A stretch of 64,000 nucleotides of DNA from Halomonas chromatireducens (GTDB taxonomy: Bacteria > Pseudomonadota > Gammaproteobacteria > Pseudomonadales > Halomonadaceae): NCBI RefSeq assembly GCF_001545155.1, contig NZ_CP014226.1, positions 1,520,545 to 1,584,544 of the forward strand. The letters run 5' to 3'. The number at the start of each line of letters is the position of its first letter. Within the stretch, counting starts at the first letter, position 1. The notes under the pieces were generated by a model. That model was not told the origin of the DNA. It saw only the letters and a program-made list of their open reading frames with translations, and searched no databases. Positions 25,412 through 34,447 of the stretch are shown piece after piece. The translations under genes and the position numbers were made by a program.

Positions 25412-25566
25412 GTCACCCACACAATACGGTCTTTCGACAGCACGTGTTCACCGCTCCAGCGGTAGGCGCACAGCTTACCCTTCTCGGAGCCGCGGGAGTG
25501 GCCAATTAACATTGGCTTGTCTACTGGGTAGCCAAACAGGATGTGCTCAGGGACAGGCGCATGAAG
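25412..25566 (-). pseudogene. Decayed C-terminal fragment of a metallophosphoesterase gene
   Basis: The minus strand encodes HAPVPEHILFGYPVDKPMLIGH, continued by KGKLCAYRWSGEHVLSKDRIVWV (shown in pieces: PVPEHILFGYPVDKP, GKLCAYRW, DRIVWV). These match the end of the intact enzyme at 33020-33964 (PIPEHILPGYAGDKP, GKLCAYRW, DNMVWV), but about 27 residues between the two blocks are missing and no N-terminal half remains. The nucleotide sequences have diverged well, so this is an old remnant and not a fresh copy. The rest of 25234-25700 holds no supported gene. Confidence 0.7.
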
Positions 25567-25700
25567 TGCAATATGAAAGCAACAGGTGGCAATACACATT
25601 CGTCAGGTACAGAGAATACTTCTCAACCATCCGAGCAGTTTCACAAACGGTATCTGTCCATCACAGCTGTAGGTAAGGCCAAAAAAGTATTACGTCAGCA

Positions 25701-28700
25701 TTAATATTTATCATCAAAACTAATGAGATACTCCATCCTGTCTGCCTCTATCGCCAAAACAAAAGCAGTGAAAATAAACTCTTCGGATCCAAGACTATGA
25801 GCTGGGTGAAAAGCACGAGCCACGAGGCACCCATCTGGACGGACCAGGAAGCCGACCAGATCCACGTTGCGGTTCCGGAGCAATGTACACCGGAGCAACT
25901 TGTCACGTGAGAGATGTTTGACCGCATCCGAGCCAGCCACCATAGCTTCAAAATAGCAGTATCCAGCCCAATAGCTCACACGGATACGATGCTTTCTACG
26001 CCGATCTTCATCAAATTTAAAAATTAAATCCAATGACTTCACTCGTCGCTTGATGGACAAATCACCGGCCCAGTGAAAATGTTCACTGAGGTAAGCATTC
26101 ACCTGGGTCTCATTGATGGCTGGTAAAAGCTCATTCAGCGGCACTCTTTCTTGCCTGCGCTCTTCAGGGTGTCTGAAACGTCTGAACAGGCCTGCGATGT
26201 CGTCCTCGCAAGTGATATTTGAACCTCCAACAAGCATTTCCGCATCTCGAAACAGTTCGAACCCACCTTTCACGCGGATCGCATAGGTTCGGTATAAGGT
26301 GTCTCGGTATAGCGTGGCGAGACGCTCCAAAATCGATGGCGTGGTAGATTCGGCAAGGTTAATCAACTCGACCGCGTCCACTGCTGTCACCCGCAGCATC
26401 ATCTCACCACTGGAGCGGGCTGCATCCAGGCGTATGTTGAATCGCTGGTGTTCAATCCCGGGGATATTCACCGACACCGGAACCCGACTGTCCAACCTAG
26501 CACCCACTGCGGATTCGATTATTGCCTCGATATGTCGCACGGCCTCAGCACGCTGATTGGTATCTTTCTCTATTCTTTTTACGAGTCGCTGATTCGCCTT
26601 AATTGTGACAGGCCGCGCATAGGGCGATTCCAATAGCTCCAGCAACTGATCTGGAATTTCGTTGCGGTTAGACAGTTCTTTGGAAGTATCTACGAACTCA
26701 TCCATCGACTTTCCGGACCCCGCGATGTCGTGCAGAGACCCCATAAAGACGTTCAAGTTTTCACACAAAGCCCGAACCTGAATTGCTTCGATACTTTGCT
26801 TGACGAATGGAAAAGACACCTGAATGAAGTCATTCTCGCCAACGGCTAGCCCTTGATTTAGACCTAACAGCCTACGATGGGCAAGAGCCCCGACACGATC
26901 CACGCGGCCAGTTTTCTGCTCGATGCTAATTGGCGATGAGGACAGGCCATAATGGATCACGCTGTCGCAAAAAGTGTGTAGATCCTCACCTTCTTGGAAT
27001 ACGTCGGTCGATACCAGCAGCAGCGGATAACCCGGCATTCGGAATTTTCGCGCCTGGACGGAGCGATTAGCGGAGGTTTCTCCGTTCGCGCCAATGATCG
27101 GTGCGCTGGATGGTAGTTGATAGTTTAGCCATAACCGTAGCTCATCCTGAGTTTTGGAATAAACACCGGGCAGGTTGTTCTTGATTACCAAGTTCAGGTT
27201 GTCATTAAGAAGCACCAGCTCTCTGGCAGAGTTGAAGCCGACCTGAAAAAGCTGATCATCTAGCATACGGCATAGCGTGCGCAGCCATTCCTGGCGCCGG
27301 CTTTCATTGAGTTCGGCCTTCCCCAAACGCAAGCGGGCCAAGTATAAATCGATGAATGAATGACCACTGCGAAACGACTGGGCCACAAGCTGACGGTGAA
27401 TCTCGACCCGATGGATATGCTCGTAGAGATCCTTCTTACCCCCCTTTAAGGCTTCGGCCAGGTCACCCGAGGAACTAAAGAAATATCGGGTTTGGTTGTT
27501 TTTTTGCAGATGGGTGAAGAAAGTAGGTGATAAAAGTTTCTGACGAAGCTCACCTATGCCTTCCGGCCGATAACCCCCCGCACGTACCAAGCGCTGGAGA
27601 TAGGCCGATAGTTCGGCAAGGCCGGGCATTTTTGTATATTGTCGGGCCACTTCCTGCAGAAATGCCTGCTGTACGGCGAGGAACTGAGACAAGTCGTCGC
27701 CTTCCGGTACCGCGGCAACCGCAGCCAGTGCCTGATCCACGTGCTGCTCGCCCAGTTGATCGATTAAAGCTACCAAGTTCATGCCGAACAGGGTCTCGGC
27801 CACCCAAGTGGCCCAGTTGAACTCAAACAGCAAAATATTAGCGTTATTCTTTGAGATCAGCGACTTCTTCACCGCCTCAGGTGTCGGCCAGCGGCTGGAC
27901 TGATCGGAAAGCGACTGGCTCAGCTCCTTGGCCATTTCGCCGCGAAAGAACCAGTTGAAGATCGTGTCGTTCTTGGGCGGCAGGCGTTCTTCCTCTTCTC
28001 CATCGGCGGCCGAGGCCTCGCCGCCCGAGATATCTTCATCCCTGCGCTTTCGTGCCTCGTAATAAACTTCCCAGACGCGAGCCATAAAGCGCAACTGATC
28101 GGTCAGACCAGCCAGAGCGTTGGCGATATGCTGCCTCATCCAGGCATCGTACTCATCGTCCAGCTTCTGCTTGAGCTCGGTCACGCTCTTGACCCGGCGA
28201 ACGAAGATCAGCTGCTTGCGGCCTTGGGACAATGCCAGCCCGGCTGCTTGCCGCGAGACTTGGTCCATTTTAGGGTGCGGTAGGGACTGGCCAAAACCTT
28301 CCTCGCCAACGTAACTGTCGCGGATGGCAGCAATCAGGTGGCGATCTCTGGCATCGCTGTGGTTGCCAGGTATTTTTTCCCCGTCGAACTCCACGGGCCC
28401 TGAACGGGTGGTCTGAGCATAGCTCTCGAAAGAGGCCAGCAGCCCCATCTGGAATGAGGGATTGCCACCTTCTTTGTTCAATAGATCGCCGATGTGCTTC
28501 TGGACTAGTGCTGTAATCAACTTATGCTCGTCCGACTCGAAATCGATTTCGGCGCGCTCACCCTTGCGCCATTCCCTTCGATACATGTTCCGTGTATGGC
28601 GCTGCTCATGAATAACTAGCTCATTCAGACGTCTAACCATGAAATGCGCCATTGCATCTTTCAGGTGGGCTGTATCCTGCCAGAGCTCCTCATCGGGCAG

Positions 28701-29522
28701 TAGCTCCGCCTTGCCGACTAGGTTGAGTTGGTTGAAAAGGTGCGTCGGATTTAGATCGAATGGCGTAGCAGAGAGCAGTAGGGCCGCCTTCACTCGCTTG
28801 CGATAGGTCCCGCTCTCCTCCTGATTTGAACCAAGAATACGTGAAAGCACTTGATTTCTCGCACTACTTTCAAATGAGTGCTTCAGGTTGTGTGCCTCGT
28901 CGATGACTACAAGGTCAAAGGTAGGCAGCAGGTAGTTAAGGGCTCTGGCATAAGCCTTCTTGATGCATTCCTTCTTACGGCGCACATGGCCAAGCACTGT
29001 ATCTGGCACATGCTCCCTCAGCTCGTCTAAATGACGCTTCAAACCGTCTTCATCGTCCCCCATGGCTATGCTAAAACTGGACATGCGTACGAAGATATCA
29101 CCGTAGTATCCGGTGGTAGCTGCATGGATCAACTCATCGACATTGGCACAAGAAATCGACGGCGTACCTGCTTCGCCCTGGGGTGTGCGTATTCTGAAGT
29201 TATGTGTCTTGACATTGTTCTTGATGAAATTTGGGTGCTCGCGACCGTACCACTTGTCCTGCACGTTTCGGCTGGGACAGATATAGAGAACACGGTAGCC
29301 CGGATTAAAGTAACGCATCAAGGCGACCACACCAAGGGTAATATAGGTCTTACCCATACCGACCTCATCCGCTAAATAGCCCATCCCCACCTCGGGATGA
29401 ACCAGCATATTTTGCAATGCCACCGCGCCTTCCAACTGGAGCTTTCCCAGTGTTTCGAGCTGGCGATCACCACCACTGAAATCCAGAAGCTTACCGGCAG
29501 TGGTTAGGTCAATCGGCTGCAT
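25701..29522 (-). CDS. Large SF2 helicase, candidate defence-module motor
   Basis: A 1273-residue superfamily 2 helicase/ATPase. Motif I ADEVGMGKT (51-59), Ia-like YICPSRNVQDKW (80-91), motif II DEAH (208-211), III SATPF (251-255), IV-like KQLIFVRRVKSV (436-447), V STDVFQEGEDLH (838-849) and VI QKTGRVDRVG (869-878). About 390 residues, mostly helical, separate motifs IV and V, far more than in a standard SNF2/DEAD second domain. A C-terminal region of about 390 residues has no domain I know. ATG at 29522 with GAGG upstream, overlapping the end of the nuclease gene by 14 bp. Composition is A+T-richer than the flanking core genes, which suggests horizontal transfer. It resembles helicases of restriction-type defence clusters; exact family not identified. 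Confidence 0.85.
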   Translation of the reverse strand: MQPIDLTTAGKLLDFSGGDRQLETLGKLQLEGAVALQNMLVHPEVGMGYLADEVGMGKTYITLGVVALMRYFNPGYRVLYICPSRNVQDKWYGREHPNFIKNNVKTHNFRIRTPQGEAGTPSISCANVDELIHAATTGYYGDIFVRMSSFSIAMGDDEDGLKRHLDELREHVPDTVLGHVRRKKECIKKAYARALNYLLPTFDLVVIDEAHNLKHSFESSARNQVLSRILGSNQEESGTYRKRVKAALLLSATPFDLNPTHLFNQLNLVGKAELLPDEELWQDTAHLKDAMAHFMVRRLNELVIHEQRHTRNMYRREWRKGERAEIDFESDEHKLITALVQKHIGDLLNKEGGNPSFQMGLLASFESYAQTTRSGPVEFDGEKIPGNHSDARDRHLIAAIRDSYVGEEGFGQSLPHPKMDQVSRQAAGLALSQGRKQLIFVRRVKSVTELKQKLDDEYDAWMRQHIANALAGLTDQLRFMARVWEVYYEARKRRDEDISGGEASAADGEEEERLPPKNDTIFNWFFRGEMAKELSQSLSDQSSRWPTPEAVKKSLISKNNANILLFEFNWATWVAETLFGMNLVALIDQLGEQHVDQALAAVAAVPEGDDLSQFLAVQQAFLQEVARQYTKMPGLAELSAYLQRLVRAGGYRPEGIGELRQKLLSPTFFTHLQKNNQTRYFFSSSGDLAEALKGGKKDLYEHIHRVEIHRQLVAQSFRSGHSFIDLYLARLRLGKAELNESRRQEWLRTLCRMLDDQLFQVGFNSARELVLLNDNLNLVIKNNLPGVYSKTQDELRLWLNYQLPSSAPIIGANGETSANRSVQARKFRMPGYPLLLVSTDVFQEGEDLHTFCDSVIHYGLSSSPISIEQKTGRVDRVGALAHRRLLGLNQGLAVGENDFIQVSFPFVKQSIEAIQVRALCENLNVFMGSLHDIAGSGKSMDEFVDTSKELSNRNEIPDQLLELLESPYARPVTIKANQRLVKRIEKDTNQRAEAVRHIEAIIESAVGARLDSRVPVSVNIPGIEHQRFNIRLDAARSSGEMMLRVTAVDAVELINLAESTTPSILERLATLYRDTLYRTYAIRVKGGFELFRDAEMLVGGSNITCEDDIAGLFRRFRHPEERRQERVPLNELLPAINETQVNAYLSEHFHWAGDLSIKRRVKSLDLIFKFDEDRRRKHRIRVSYWAGYCYFEAMVAGSDAVKHLSRDKLLRCTLLRNRNVDLVGFLVRPDGCLVARAFHPAHSLGSEEFIFTAFVLAIEADRMEYLISFDDKY

Positions 29523-31584
29523 AATTATCCTCATTAGTTTCAGGGCGATATTCGCGCAAGAACTGCTCGCGATACCACTCGAAGAAACGACGGCTGCGCT
29601 CAGCATCGTTGCCAATCAGGCTTAATTTGTCGTTATTCTCGATGATCGCCGCTTTCTCTAGGCATTCCTGGAGGTAATGGTCAACCTGGGGCCTGCCCTG
29701 GTATTCTTGGCGCTGGTAAATCTGGACCAGGCAAAGCAGAGCTAGATAGACCGTGACCTGCTCCAGTTCTCGGCCTTCCTCATACAGGCTTTCCAACAGG
29801 GTGGGGAGACTGTCCATGCCGCGCCCGGTGAGATAGTAGTCGACCAGCCCCAGGCGCTCATCTTCCCAGGCCTCGTCCATGCGTCGGCGCAGATTCCTGA
29901 AGGCATGAAACAGCTCGGCGTATTCGGCGAAAAACTGGCGTCCGCTTTCTTCGTGCGGCAGACTTCCTACGCTTTCGGTCAACAAGCCCATCTCGCGAAG
30001 CTGGCGCTGCTTGAGGAACTCAATAACCTGGTTCCGCCGCATCTGGCTTAGACCGGAATAGATCTGCATGATCTCCTGCGGCGACAGGCGTGGTAGGTCC
30101 AGCGGCTTGTGGGTCCAGTTGATTTGCTGAACCATAACCTCGAAGGCGGGCATGGCGATTTCATTGAGCGGCCATTGAACTGCAACGCGAATGAAGCCGC
30201 TATTTTTGAGCAGGGTTTCGATGGTCTCAGGCTTGCATGCGACTGAAACAGTTTCCGTGCTCACCCGGATATCGGCCACCTGAACCGTACCCTCCGGAGA
30301 CAGGATGTCACAGATCAGCTCTTGCTCTGACTGCCGATCATCCAGTGAGGCGGTGAGCAGGCGTTGCTTCCAATCATATCTCAGCAACAGCACGGGTTTA
30401 CTGGCCCCGTCTTCCTGACCCTCTTCGCCCCCCGGTAGCCGGTCTTCCGGGCACCATTTGTCCGGCATCGAACTGATTGGCTTCAAAAAGCTGGTTGGGG
30501 CCGGCAGTTTGGTAAAAAAACCAGCCTCTTGGTTGTCATTGGTAGCGCGGTGTGTGAAGTTCACCGAGCCCACAAATACCCAGGACTGCACACCGTTGTA
30601 AAGGTGGTAGATCTTGGCGTGAGTGCTGCGATTCACAGGGGTTTTTAGACCCAGCTTTTTTTTCACTTCCGGTGACCAGCTAGCCCAGCAGATCCCATCA
30701 ACCTGCTCCAGCCGCTCGTAGTATTCTCGGTTACACAGTGCTTCTCCCTGGTCGTTTTCTGGCAAGAATATGTGTATCTCCTGTACGCCAAGATCGTTCA
30801 AAAAGTGTACGTGACCATCAAAGTCGGGGTTCTCGGCGAAATACGGAGAGATGATTTCCAAGGTCCAGTTATTATAGTAGCGTGACTGTTCGGCCAAGGC
30901 ATTGCGCATAAACATCATGAAAGCAGGCCGATGTTTTTGCGCCAGAGCGAGGCTCGTCAGACCATAGTAGGAGATTGGTCGCGCACCTTTTGAACTTCGG
31001 CAACGCTTTAGAAACCGCTGGATAAGCGGTAGCGCCTTGGCCGGGTCGTCCGGAAGTGCTCTGCTCCGTGCTGATAGCCAGTCGACGTCGGCACGAAGCT
31101 GATTTAAGAAACGTAGATTTGGCCGTCCGCTGACGACACGCTCCCAGTGTTGACACTCAATGTTCTCCCACCAGCCGGCAATACTCAGGTTGGCCGAAGA
31201 TGCGCCCACGCACAGGCTTTGCTCACCACTGTCTACGTTTTCCAGCAGCAGTAGCACCAGCTTTGCGTGAAAGGCTCTACGTTCGCCGCGTATGCCGTGA
31301 TGCAGGTATTCCATCGACGGTGACACCGTACCCTGCTGGCGAAACAGATCAAGATCGTAAAATACTTCCAATGGCAGGCCGGCATCGGACAACGCCTCGC
31401 GTACTTGGATAGACTTGATCCGCTGGTCTGAGGAAAAAGCCAGCCCTTGTTCGAGCATCAGCGGAATGATTTCCTGTTCGAAGAATTCAGGCTCGAAGCG
31501 ATAGGTGGTGAATACAGCCGCAACCACCTGCTCACTCTCCCCGATCTGATCCCGAAAGCCTTCTGAAATGGTGCTCAGCTCCAT
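29509..31584 (-). CDS. Phospholipase D-like protein with two HKD motifs, candidate nuclease
   Basis: A 691-residue protein. First HKD: FHAKLVLLLL (His106, Lys108) with VGASSANLSIAGW (128-138). Second: THAKIYHLYN (His322, Lys324) with VGSVNFTHRA and NQEAGF (338-356). Both motifs look complete, so one active site from two halves, as in PLD-type nucleases, is expected. The region after residue 370 is of unknown fold. Start at 31584, where GGAG precedes at six bases; an in-frame ATG at 31596 has a poorer site. It follows the 411-aa gene by 14 bp and overlaps the helicase gene, so the three are one operon. Most likely the cutting component of the module (inference). Confidence 0.85.
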   Translation of the reverse strand: MELSTISEGFRDQIGESEQVVAAVFTTYRFEPEFFEQEIIPLMLEQGLAFSSDQRIKSIQVREALSDAGLPLEVFYDLDLFRQQGTVSPSMEYLHHGIRGERRAFHAKLVLLLLENVDSGEQSLCVGASSANLSIAGWWENIECQHWERVVSGRPNLRFLNQLRADVDWLSARSRALPDDPAKALPLIQRFLKRCRSSKGARPISYYGLTSLALAQKHRPAFMMFMRNALAEQSRYYNNWTLEIISPYFAENPDFDGHVHFLNDLGVQEIHIFLPENDQGEALCNREYYERLEQVDGICWASWSPEVKKKLGLKTPVNRSTHAKIYHLYNGVQSWVFVGSVNFTHRATNDNQEAGFFTKLPAPTSFLKPISSMPDKWCPEDRLPGGEEGQEDGASKPVLLLRYDWKQRLLTASLDDRQSEQELICDILSPEGTVQVADIRVSTETVSVACKPETIETLLKNSGFIRVAVQWPLNEIAMPAFEVMVQQINWTHKPLDLPRLSPQEIMQIYSGLSQMRRNQVIEFLKQRQLREMGLLTESVGSLPHEESGRQFFAEYAELFHAFRNLRRRMDEAWEDERLGLVDYYLTGRGMDSLPTLLESLYEEGRELEQVTVYLALLCLVQIYQRQEYQGRPQVDHYLQECLEKAAIIENNDKLSLIGNDAERSRRFFEWYREQFLREYRPETNEDNYAAD

Positions 31585-31598
31585 CTTCCTCTCCATCC

Positions 31599-32834
31599 TT
31601 AACGCCGCTCTTGAGCCGCAATGCGCGCGTAGGAGCGCAGGAAGTAGTCGTAATCCCAGTGAGTTTGCAGTTCCTCGATTGGTGGCAAATGAGCAGTCTC
31701 GGCCTTGACACGTACCCTTAATCTGCCACTAGAACTTTCCTCCACCCAGGCGGCCCCACCGCGCCCAGTCATGATCTTCTTGTTCATGTCCAGCAGACAG
31801 CGCAAGGAGGCGAGGGTGTCGCCACTACGCAAGCGGACCCGTAATGCTTCCAGATCCGAGCCATATGGAACCCCAGTCAAGTCCGGGCCCGCTGGCAAGT
31901 GGTCGAAGCGGTAAATGAGATCAATAGCGCTCGCCATTGCTTCCAGTGGCTCATCATCCTGGCGGCGCAAGTAATTGAACAGCGCATTGGCCAGGACCAG
32001 CAGGCGCTCGATCTGGCTAACATTTTCCAAGGCTTGGCGCAGCTCCGGGGATTTGGTTTGCAGGCCAAGCTTGGCGACCAGGGTACCCATCCCAGCCTCT
32101 TTCAGGACGGATAGGTCCAGCGCTCGGCAAGTATCGTACAGCGCCAATTGGCAATGGTGTTTGCCTGACCCGCGCAGCAGAGCTGCTATCAGTGCATCCC
32201 TGACTTTATCGGCACTAATGGCTCGGACGAAGCGCATGTTTTCACGTTCCAGATCAGCGATGGCCACAGCCTTTCGCTGGCCGCGCAGAAAGTCGAAGTA
32301 CCAGTTCATACCTAGACCTTCACCTTGTCGAATCAGGTTATTCTCTATCAGACCGACGATTTCTAAACCTGTCTCGGTCAGCTCGCGCAAATCGCCACGA
32401 ACCAGGCCAGTCTCGCGCAGGGCGGTGGAATACAAACCCCAGATGCCGTAGCTAACCTGATCGCTGAGGATCAGGCTTTTCTGGTCGGTCCCGATACTGA
32501 TGGTCTTTCGATCATCACCCAGGCGCTTACGCACTCGGGTTATACCCATGATCTCGTGGTCATTGGCGCTACTGCGCAAATAGGCCGCTAACTGCTCGTA
32601 GCGAAGAAAATGCTGCTGCAAGACCTTTTGTCTATCGACAGGATTTAAATCACGGCACAGCTGATTTGACCAGTGAAAGCCCAAGAGGCCGACAGCAAAG
32701 ATCTTCCAGGATGAGGTGATAGTGGTTAAATTGCCTACCACACGGCGACCAAAGTGGGTCCACACCATCTCAAAACCCAAGGGGTCACGAGAGCCTTTGG
32801 GACGAGCCCGGTCATCTAAGAGAGATAAAAACAC
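31599..32834 (-). CDS. Unknown 411-aa protein, first gene of the helicase-HKD operon
   Basis: A 411-residue protein with no domain I can name. The N-terminal part (RARPKGSRDPLGFEMVWTHFGR, shown as RARPKGSRDPLGFE and MVWTHFGR, residues 9-30, then VVGNLTTITSS) looks like a conserved block; the remainder is mainly helical, with charged and hydrophobic residues alternating. No membrane segment or signal peptide. The frame opens with GTG at 32834 and a TAG lies four codons upstream, so the start cannot be much earlier; the ribosome site (AGGGG, about 12 bases away) is poor and a later start is possible. It may be the recognition or regulatory subunit of the module (inference from position only). 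Confidence 0.7.
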   Translation of the reverse strand: MFLSLLDDRARPKGSRDPLGFEMVWTHFGRRVVGNLTTITSSWKIFAVGLLGFHWSNQLCRDLNPVDRQKVLQQHFLRYEQLAAYLRSSANDHEIMGITRVRKRLGDDRKTISIGTDQKSLILSDQVSYGIWGLYSTALRETGLVRGDLRELTETGLEIVGLIENNLIRQGEGLGMNWYFDFLRGQRKAVAIADLERENMRFVRAISADKVRDALIAALLRGSGKHHCQLALYDTCRALDLSVLKEAGMGTLVAKLGLQTKSPELRQALENVSQIERLLVLANALFNYLRRQDDEPLEAMASAIDLIYRFDHLPAGPDLTGVPYGSDLEALRVRLRSGDTLASLRCLLDMNKKIMTGRGGAAWVEESSSGRLRVRVKAETAHLPPIEELQTHWDYDYFLRSYARIAAQERR

Positions 32835-32882
32835 TTCTTCAAACGCCCCTATTACCTAGTATCAAGGATATTCATGGGCAGG

Positions 32883-32911
32883 GGCATAATTGATGAATTT
32901 TATCTTATCAA
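32883..32911 (-). promoter_or_regulatory. Candidate promoter of the helicase-HKD operon
   Basis: On the minus strand TTGATA (32911-32906) and TATGCC (32888-32883) are 17 bp apart, 49 bp upstream of the GTG start. The A+T-rich surroundings fit a promoter; the -10 box is weak. Confidence 0.35.
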
Positions 32912-33019
32912 ACTATGCCAGGCTCCCACCATGAGCCATGAATTTGCCTGCTACACCCTATGTATTCCTTGCCACACCGCCGAGTAGACAAGCGCGAAAC
33001 TGGGCTCTTAATGTCAGAT

Positions 33020-33964
33020 TCACTCTCCCTCTACCCAGACCATGTTGTCGGCGGTTAGCTTGCCCTCACCCCGCCAGCGATAAGCACATAATTTCCCCTC
33101 AGCACTTCGCTGGGTACCACTAGCAGCAATGCTGTAGTCGAGGCAGGCAATGTACCGATTTAGTGGTTCCGGCTCACCAGTCATCCAGTAGTGGCCGACG
33201 AACAGCGGCTTGTCACCAGCGTAACCGGGCAAAATGTGCTCGGGTATCGGCGTATGAGGAATTGCTTCGATTTGGTCAGAGGGAACCATGGCAAGATCAC
33301 GATATGTGAGATGCTCCAATTCCCACCAGCGGGTACGGATATGCTGGTGTGGGTTACCGTCCTTGTCGAAGAACTCGTAGCCTGACGGCAATCGTAGCTC
33401 AAGCCCCTTTATCGCTGTTTCCAGTGCATCAGAAGGCTTTTTGCCTTTCTGGCATAGCGTCGGCCAAGCATCCTCAAGAATACGTTGCTGCTGATCCGTG
33501 TAATCGTTCAGGACTCGCAGCGAAGGCGGATGCCAGCAGGCATGGATCACACGTAGCCCTTCGAGATCCAAGTGAAGCGGGAGGGTCTTGAACCAGTCAA
33601 TATGCTGACGGTGGAGCTCGCTCCCCTCACCCACTTGCTCGAGATATGCTTGGTGCTGCCCATAATTCTTGTCGCTGTGGACGCGAAGGTACTGGTCAGG
33701 CTGCTGCGGATCGGGTGTTGCCCAGGCCACGGCATTGAACTCGTGATTGCCCATGACCGCAAGGGCTTGGCCGGCTTCCACCATGGCCTGGGCGATACGC
33801 ACTGTCTCGACCTGTTGGGGCCCACGGTCAATGAAGTCACCGAGGAAGATCACCCGACGCTCAGGGTGCGACCAGAGGCCATCCTTCTTCTGATAGTCCA
33901 GCGCTGCCAACAGGCGCTCAAGGGCATCGGCATGCCCATGAATATCACCGATCAGATCGTACAT
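33020..33964 (-). CDS. Calcineurin-like metallophosphoesterase (ApaH/PrpE-like)
   Basis: A 314-residue cytosolic phosphoesterase with the full metal set: GDIHGH (6-11), GDFIDRGP (about 41-48), GNHE (about 71-74), a His in VIHACWHPP and the final GHYW. The order resembles serine/threonine phosphatases and bis(5'-nucleosyl)-tetraphosphatases. The ATG at 33964 has GGGAGAG upstream; the longer frame lacks a site. It lies next to the candidate defence module, and a decayed relative lies on the module's other side. Substrate unknown: a nucleotide, RNA cap-like end or phosphoprotein are all possible. Confidence 0.85.
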   Translation of the reverse strand: MYDLIGDIHGHADALERLLAALDYQKKDGLWSHPERRVIFLGDFIDRGPQQVETVRIAQAMVEAGQALAVMGNHEFNAVAWATPDPQQPDQYLRVHSDKNYGQHQAYLEQVGEGSELHRQHIDWFKTLPLHLDLEGLRVIHACWHPPSLRVLNDYTDQQQRILEDAWPTLCQKGKKPSDALETAIKGLELRLPSGYEFFDKDGNPHQHIRTRWWELEHLTYRDLAMVPSDQIEAIPHTPIPEHILPGYAGDKPLFVGHYWMTGEPEPLNRYIACLDYSIAASGTQRSAEGKLCAYRWRGEGKLTADNMVWVEGE

Positions 33965-34028
33965 CGACTCTCCCATTAAATCAGTCGAATTTGCTCTACC
34001 CTCGCCTTTTGCCGATACCATAGCAAGC

Positions 34029-34298
34029 TTATAAAGCTTGATTGCCGACCATGGCACATATGGCCTGATCTAGGTCTGTCAATTGAGCCTCGGCGACCAG
34101 TTCGCTTCCGAACCATTCCCGCAGAGCGGCTCGTAGAGCTTCAGAAGGTCCCTCCCCGTCGACCAAGTGAGCCGCCAAGGTAGCGGCCACTCTGGCGTAC
34201 TCTTCAAAAGCCTCATTCTCGATACAACAAGTGCGCATGGGGTCATGCGTGAATAGCATCTGTGAAAGGCAGGGAGCCAGAATTTCTCGCTTTTTCAA
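34029..34298 (-). CDS. Small hypothetical protein, TTG start
   Basis: An 89-residue acidic protein. TTG at 34298 is preceded by GGGAGG at five bases, a strong site that decides the start. Residues 1-25 include CLSQMLFTHDPMRTCC; the rest is helical (EEYARVAATLAAHLV, SEALRAALREWFGSELV). No family recognised. Three Cys residues sit near the N-terminus. It ends 64 bp before the metallophosphoesterase on the same strand and may be co-transcribed with it. Confidence 0.55.
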   Translation of the reverse strand: MKKREILAPCLSQMLFTHDPMRTCCIENEAFEEYARVAATLAAHLVDGEGPSEALRAALREWFGSELVAEAQLTDLDQAICAMVGNQAL

Positions 34299-34447
34299 TA
34301 CTTCCTCCCAAAGATTTGTCGAAATGCTTCTTTCAAGAGCAGGGCGGCTTACGGTCCAGTAGGCAAGAGGTTACCGAGCCAATGCGACACATTGCGTCGC
34401 AAGAAGCCTTATTAGCCTACCGAGAGATTGGAATCGTCCTGCCTACG

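Noticed and set aside
25306-25599. Reading the phosphoesterase fragment as an intact 97-residue gene
   Set aside because: It lacks all metal-binding motifs except a final GH, and the flanking codons do not belong to the family; a remnant is the better view.
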